From Deltaproteobacteria bacterium (GTDB taxonomy: Bacteria > Desulfobacterota > Anaeroferrophillalia > Anaeroferrophillales > Tharpellaceae): a stretch of DNA of 7,369 bases. A model generated the notes under the pieces. That model saw only the letters and a program-made list of their open reading frames with translations, had not been told where the DNA came from and searched no databases. Where the stretch lies: contig DAOWIX010000071.1 of the NCBI GenBank assembly GCA_030640695.1, positions 1-7,369 on the forward strand, read 5' to 3'. Shown here one piece after another: positions 6,119-7,369 of this stretch (positions within the stretch are counted from its first letter, which is position 1; each line of letters starts with the position of its first letter). Both the position numbers and the translations under genes were made by a program.

Positions 6119-7369
6119 AATTCTTGAAATTGACCTCACCCATAAAAGTTTTCGCATCCTTGAGGAGGAAGAACTCTTTCATCAGGCTATGGGCGGTACC
6201 GCCGTGGGGACCCGTCTACTCGAACGCTACTGCGATCCCACCGGCGACCCCCTGGGCCCTGATAACCCGATAATCCTGGCCATCGGACCGTTCAGCAATA
6301 TTCTGCCCGTCGCCACCAAAACCACGGCCCTTTTCAAATCGCCCCATACCGGCGAACTCGGAGAAACCCACGCCGGCGGGCGTTTAGCCATGGCCATCTA
6401 CAATGCCGGTTTCAGCGCCCTGGTTATCCGAGGGGCGGCCTCTGATCCAGTGGTCTTGGACATTGATGAAGATCAGGTGATTTTTCGCTCGGCCCGTTCG
6501 CTCTGGGGCCAGTCGGCCTCAGCGACAGAACGAATCTTACGAGCTCGCGACTGGGCCCAGCCCGGCAAAAAAAGTATTCTCCGGATCGGCCCCGCCGGCG
6601 AACGTCTCTCTACCTACGCTTGTGCCACGGTCGACACCCAACGCCACTTCGGCCGCCTCGGTCTCGGCGCCGTCTTAGGCTCGAAAAAATTAAAAGCTCT
6701 GGTCATCGGCGGCAACCAATATCAGAAGATTACCGACAAAAAGAGATTTAAAGAGCTCTATGACGGCATCTATGAATCGGTGGTCTCGTCCGGCGTCATG
6801 CGCAAGTACCACGATCTCGGCACCGCCGGCAATATCCTTAAACTGAACCAGAATCTCGGCCTGCCGACCCGTAACTTCAACCAGCCCTGGTTCGAAGGGG
6901 CCGATAAAATTTCCGGTGAGGTCTTCGGCGATCGCTATCTCTCGCGACAGATTGCCTGTGCTCACTGCCAGTGCGGCTGTATCCATCTGGCGACCTTACG
7001 GGAGCAGTTTCATGAAGAGCACGGCTTTAAAACCTTCCAGGTCTCCTACGATTTCGAGCTCATCTACGCCTTAGGCAGCAACCTCTCAATTGATTCACCT
7101 GACGATATCCTGCGCCTGCTCAACAAGACTGAAAAAGAGGGCTGGGATGCAATTTCACTCGGCGTAACCCTGGCCTGGGCCACTGAAGCCTTTCTCAGCG
7201 GCCTCATCGACACAACCCAGACCAACGGCGTTATCCTCCATTTCGGCGATGCCGATACTTATCTTGAGATTCTCGACCAGATGACCCACCAGACTAATGA
7301 TTTCTATCGTGATCTCGAAAAAGGGGCAGCCTTCTGCGCCGCCCGCTACGGGGGCCGCGATCTCGCCAT
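6108..7369 (+). CDS. AOR-family tungsten/molybdenum oxidoreductase, catalytic subunit (3' end beyond window)
   Basis: The gene is open to the window edge, giving 420 of a usual ~600 residues. AOR enzymes interconvert aldehydes and carboxylates with a bis-pyranopterin tungsten (or molybdenum) centre and one [4Fe-4S] cluster. Seen here: the N-terminal domain start KILEIDLT, GPFSN at 60-64, KSPHTGE at 77-83 followed by an AGG...AGF segment, and GRLGLGAVLGSKKLKAL at 182-198, close to the family's GRGGxGAVMGSKNLKAI. The cluster motif is C284-X2-C287-X3-C291, near Cys288/291/295 of the Pyrococcus furiosus enzyme, with an extra Cys289 inside it. Glu317 falls where the catalytic Glu313 is expected. 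The first pterin motif DXXGL(C/D)X appears as EKEGWDA (342-348), a variant. The fourth cluster Cys and catalytic His would lie downstream. The start ATG has AAAAGGAG 7 nt upstream and overlaps the ferredoxin gene. A benzoyl-CoA reductase BamB-like role is less likely. Confidence 0.88.
   Translation, partial: MWNKILEIDLTHKSFRILEEEELFHQAMGGTAVGTRLLERYCDPTGDPLGPDNPIILAIGPFSNILPVATKTTALFKSPHTGELGETHAGGRLAMAIYNAGFSALVIRGAASDPVVLDIDEDQVIFRSARSLWGQSASATERILRARDWAQPGKKSILRIGPAGERLSTYACATVDTQRHFGRLGLGAVLGSKKLKALVIGGNQYQKITDKKRFKELYDGIYESVVSSGVMRKYHDLGTAGNILKLNQNLGLPTRNFNQPWFEGADKISGEVFGDRYLSRQIACAHCQCGCIHLATLREQFHEEHGFKTFQVSYDFELIYALGSNLSIDSPDDILRLLNKTEKEGWDAISLGVTLAWATEAFLSGLIDTTQTNGVILHFGDADTYLEILDQMTHQTNDFYRDLEKGAAFCAARYGGRDLA

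Noticed and set aside
6690..6986. 98-codon minus-strand reading frame inside the AOR gene
   Set aside because: It lies opposite the conserved AOR coding sequence, including the cluster cysteines, and has no start signals.
6108..7369. BamB-type benzoyl-CoA reductase subunit as the identity of the AOR-family protein
   Set aside because: The catalytic Glu region is kept, no cysteine is present in the stretch where a tungsten-ligating Cys would be expected, and the neighbouring ligase is of the long-chain type. It is not fully excluded because the C-terminus is missing.

Overview
The window looks like a chromosomal segment from an anaerobic Gram-negative bacterium, most plausibly one of the Desulfobacterota (former Deltaproteobacteria). 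The grounds are an aldehyde:ferredoxin oxidoreductase (AOR) family tungsten/molybdenum enzyme with its own four-cluster ferredoxin subunit, a membrane-anchored TAXI-type binding protein, and an outer-membrane beta-barrel plus a lipoprotein, which imply a diderm envelope. Genus and species cannot be read from the sequence.

Layout. Positions 1-360 are AT-rich and hold no convincing complete gene. There may be the last 12 codons of a gene entering from the left, a 16-bp inverted repeat (104-167), and a hairpin just after the first full gene (328-354). Three envelope genes then lie on the minus strand, read right to left in transcription order: a TAXI-family binding protein with membrane segments at both ends (2384-3688), a small proline-rich lipoprotein (1864-2274), and an Omp85/BamA-like outer-membrane barrel without POTRA domains (361-1692). 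A 22-bp perfect stem (1743-1789) separates the lipoprotein gene from the barrel gene. A divergent promoter region (3689-3878) separates this set from a plus-strand operon.

The plus-strand operon is tightly packed: a long-chain-type acyl-CoA synthetase (3879-5699), a four-[4Fe-4S] ferredoxin-like subunit overlapping it by 4 bp (5696-6118), and an AOR-family catalytic subunit overlapping that by 11 bp (6108 to the window end, truncated). The last gene has no stop codon in the window. The likely logic is aldehyde to carboxylate by AOR, electrons through the ferredoxin subunit, and activation of the acid to an acyl-CoA thioester by the synthetase, or the reverse direction under strongly reducing conditions. 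The substrate is unknown.

The least explained part is the minus-strand envelope set. Its three products would sit in the inner membrane, on a lipid anchor, and in the outer membrane. No TRAP permease is present in the window. The lipoprotein carries three copies of a ten-residue motif that I do not recognise.
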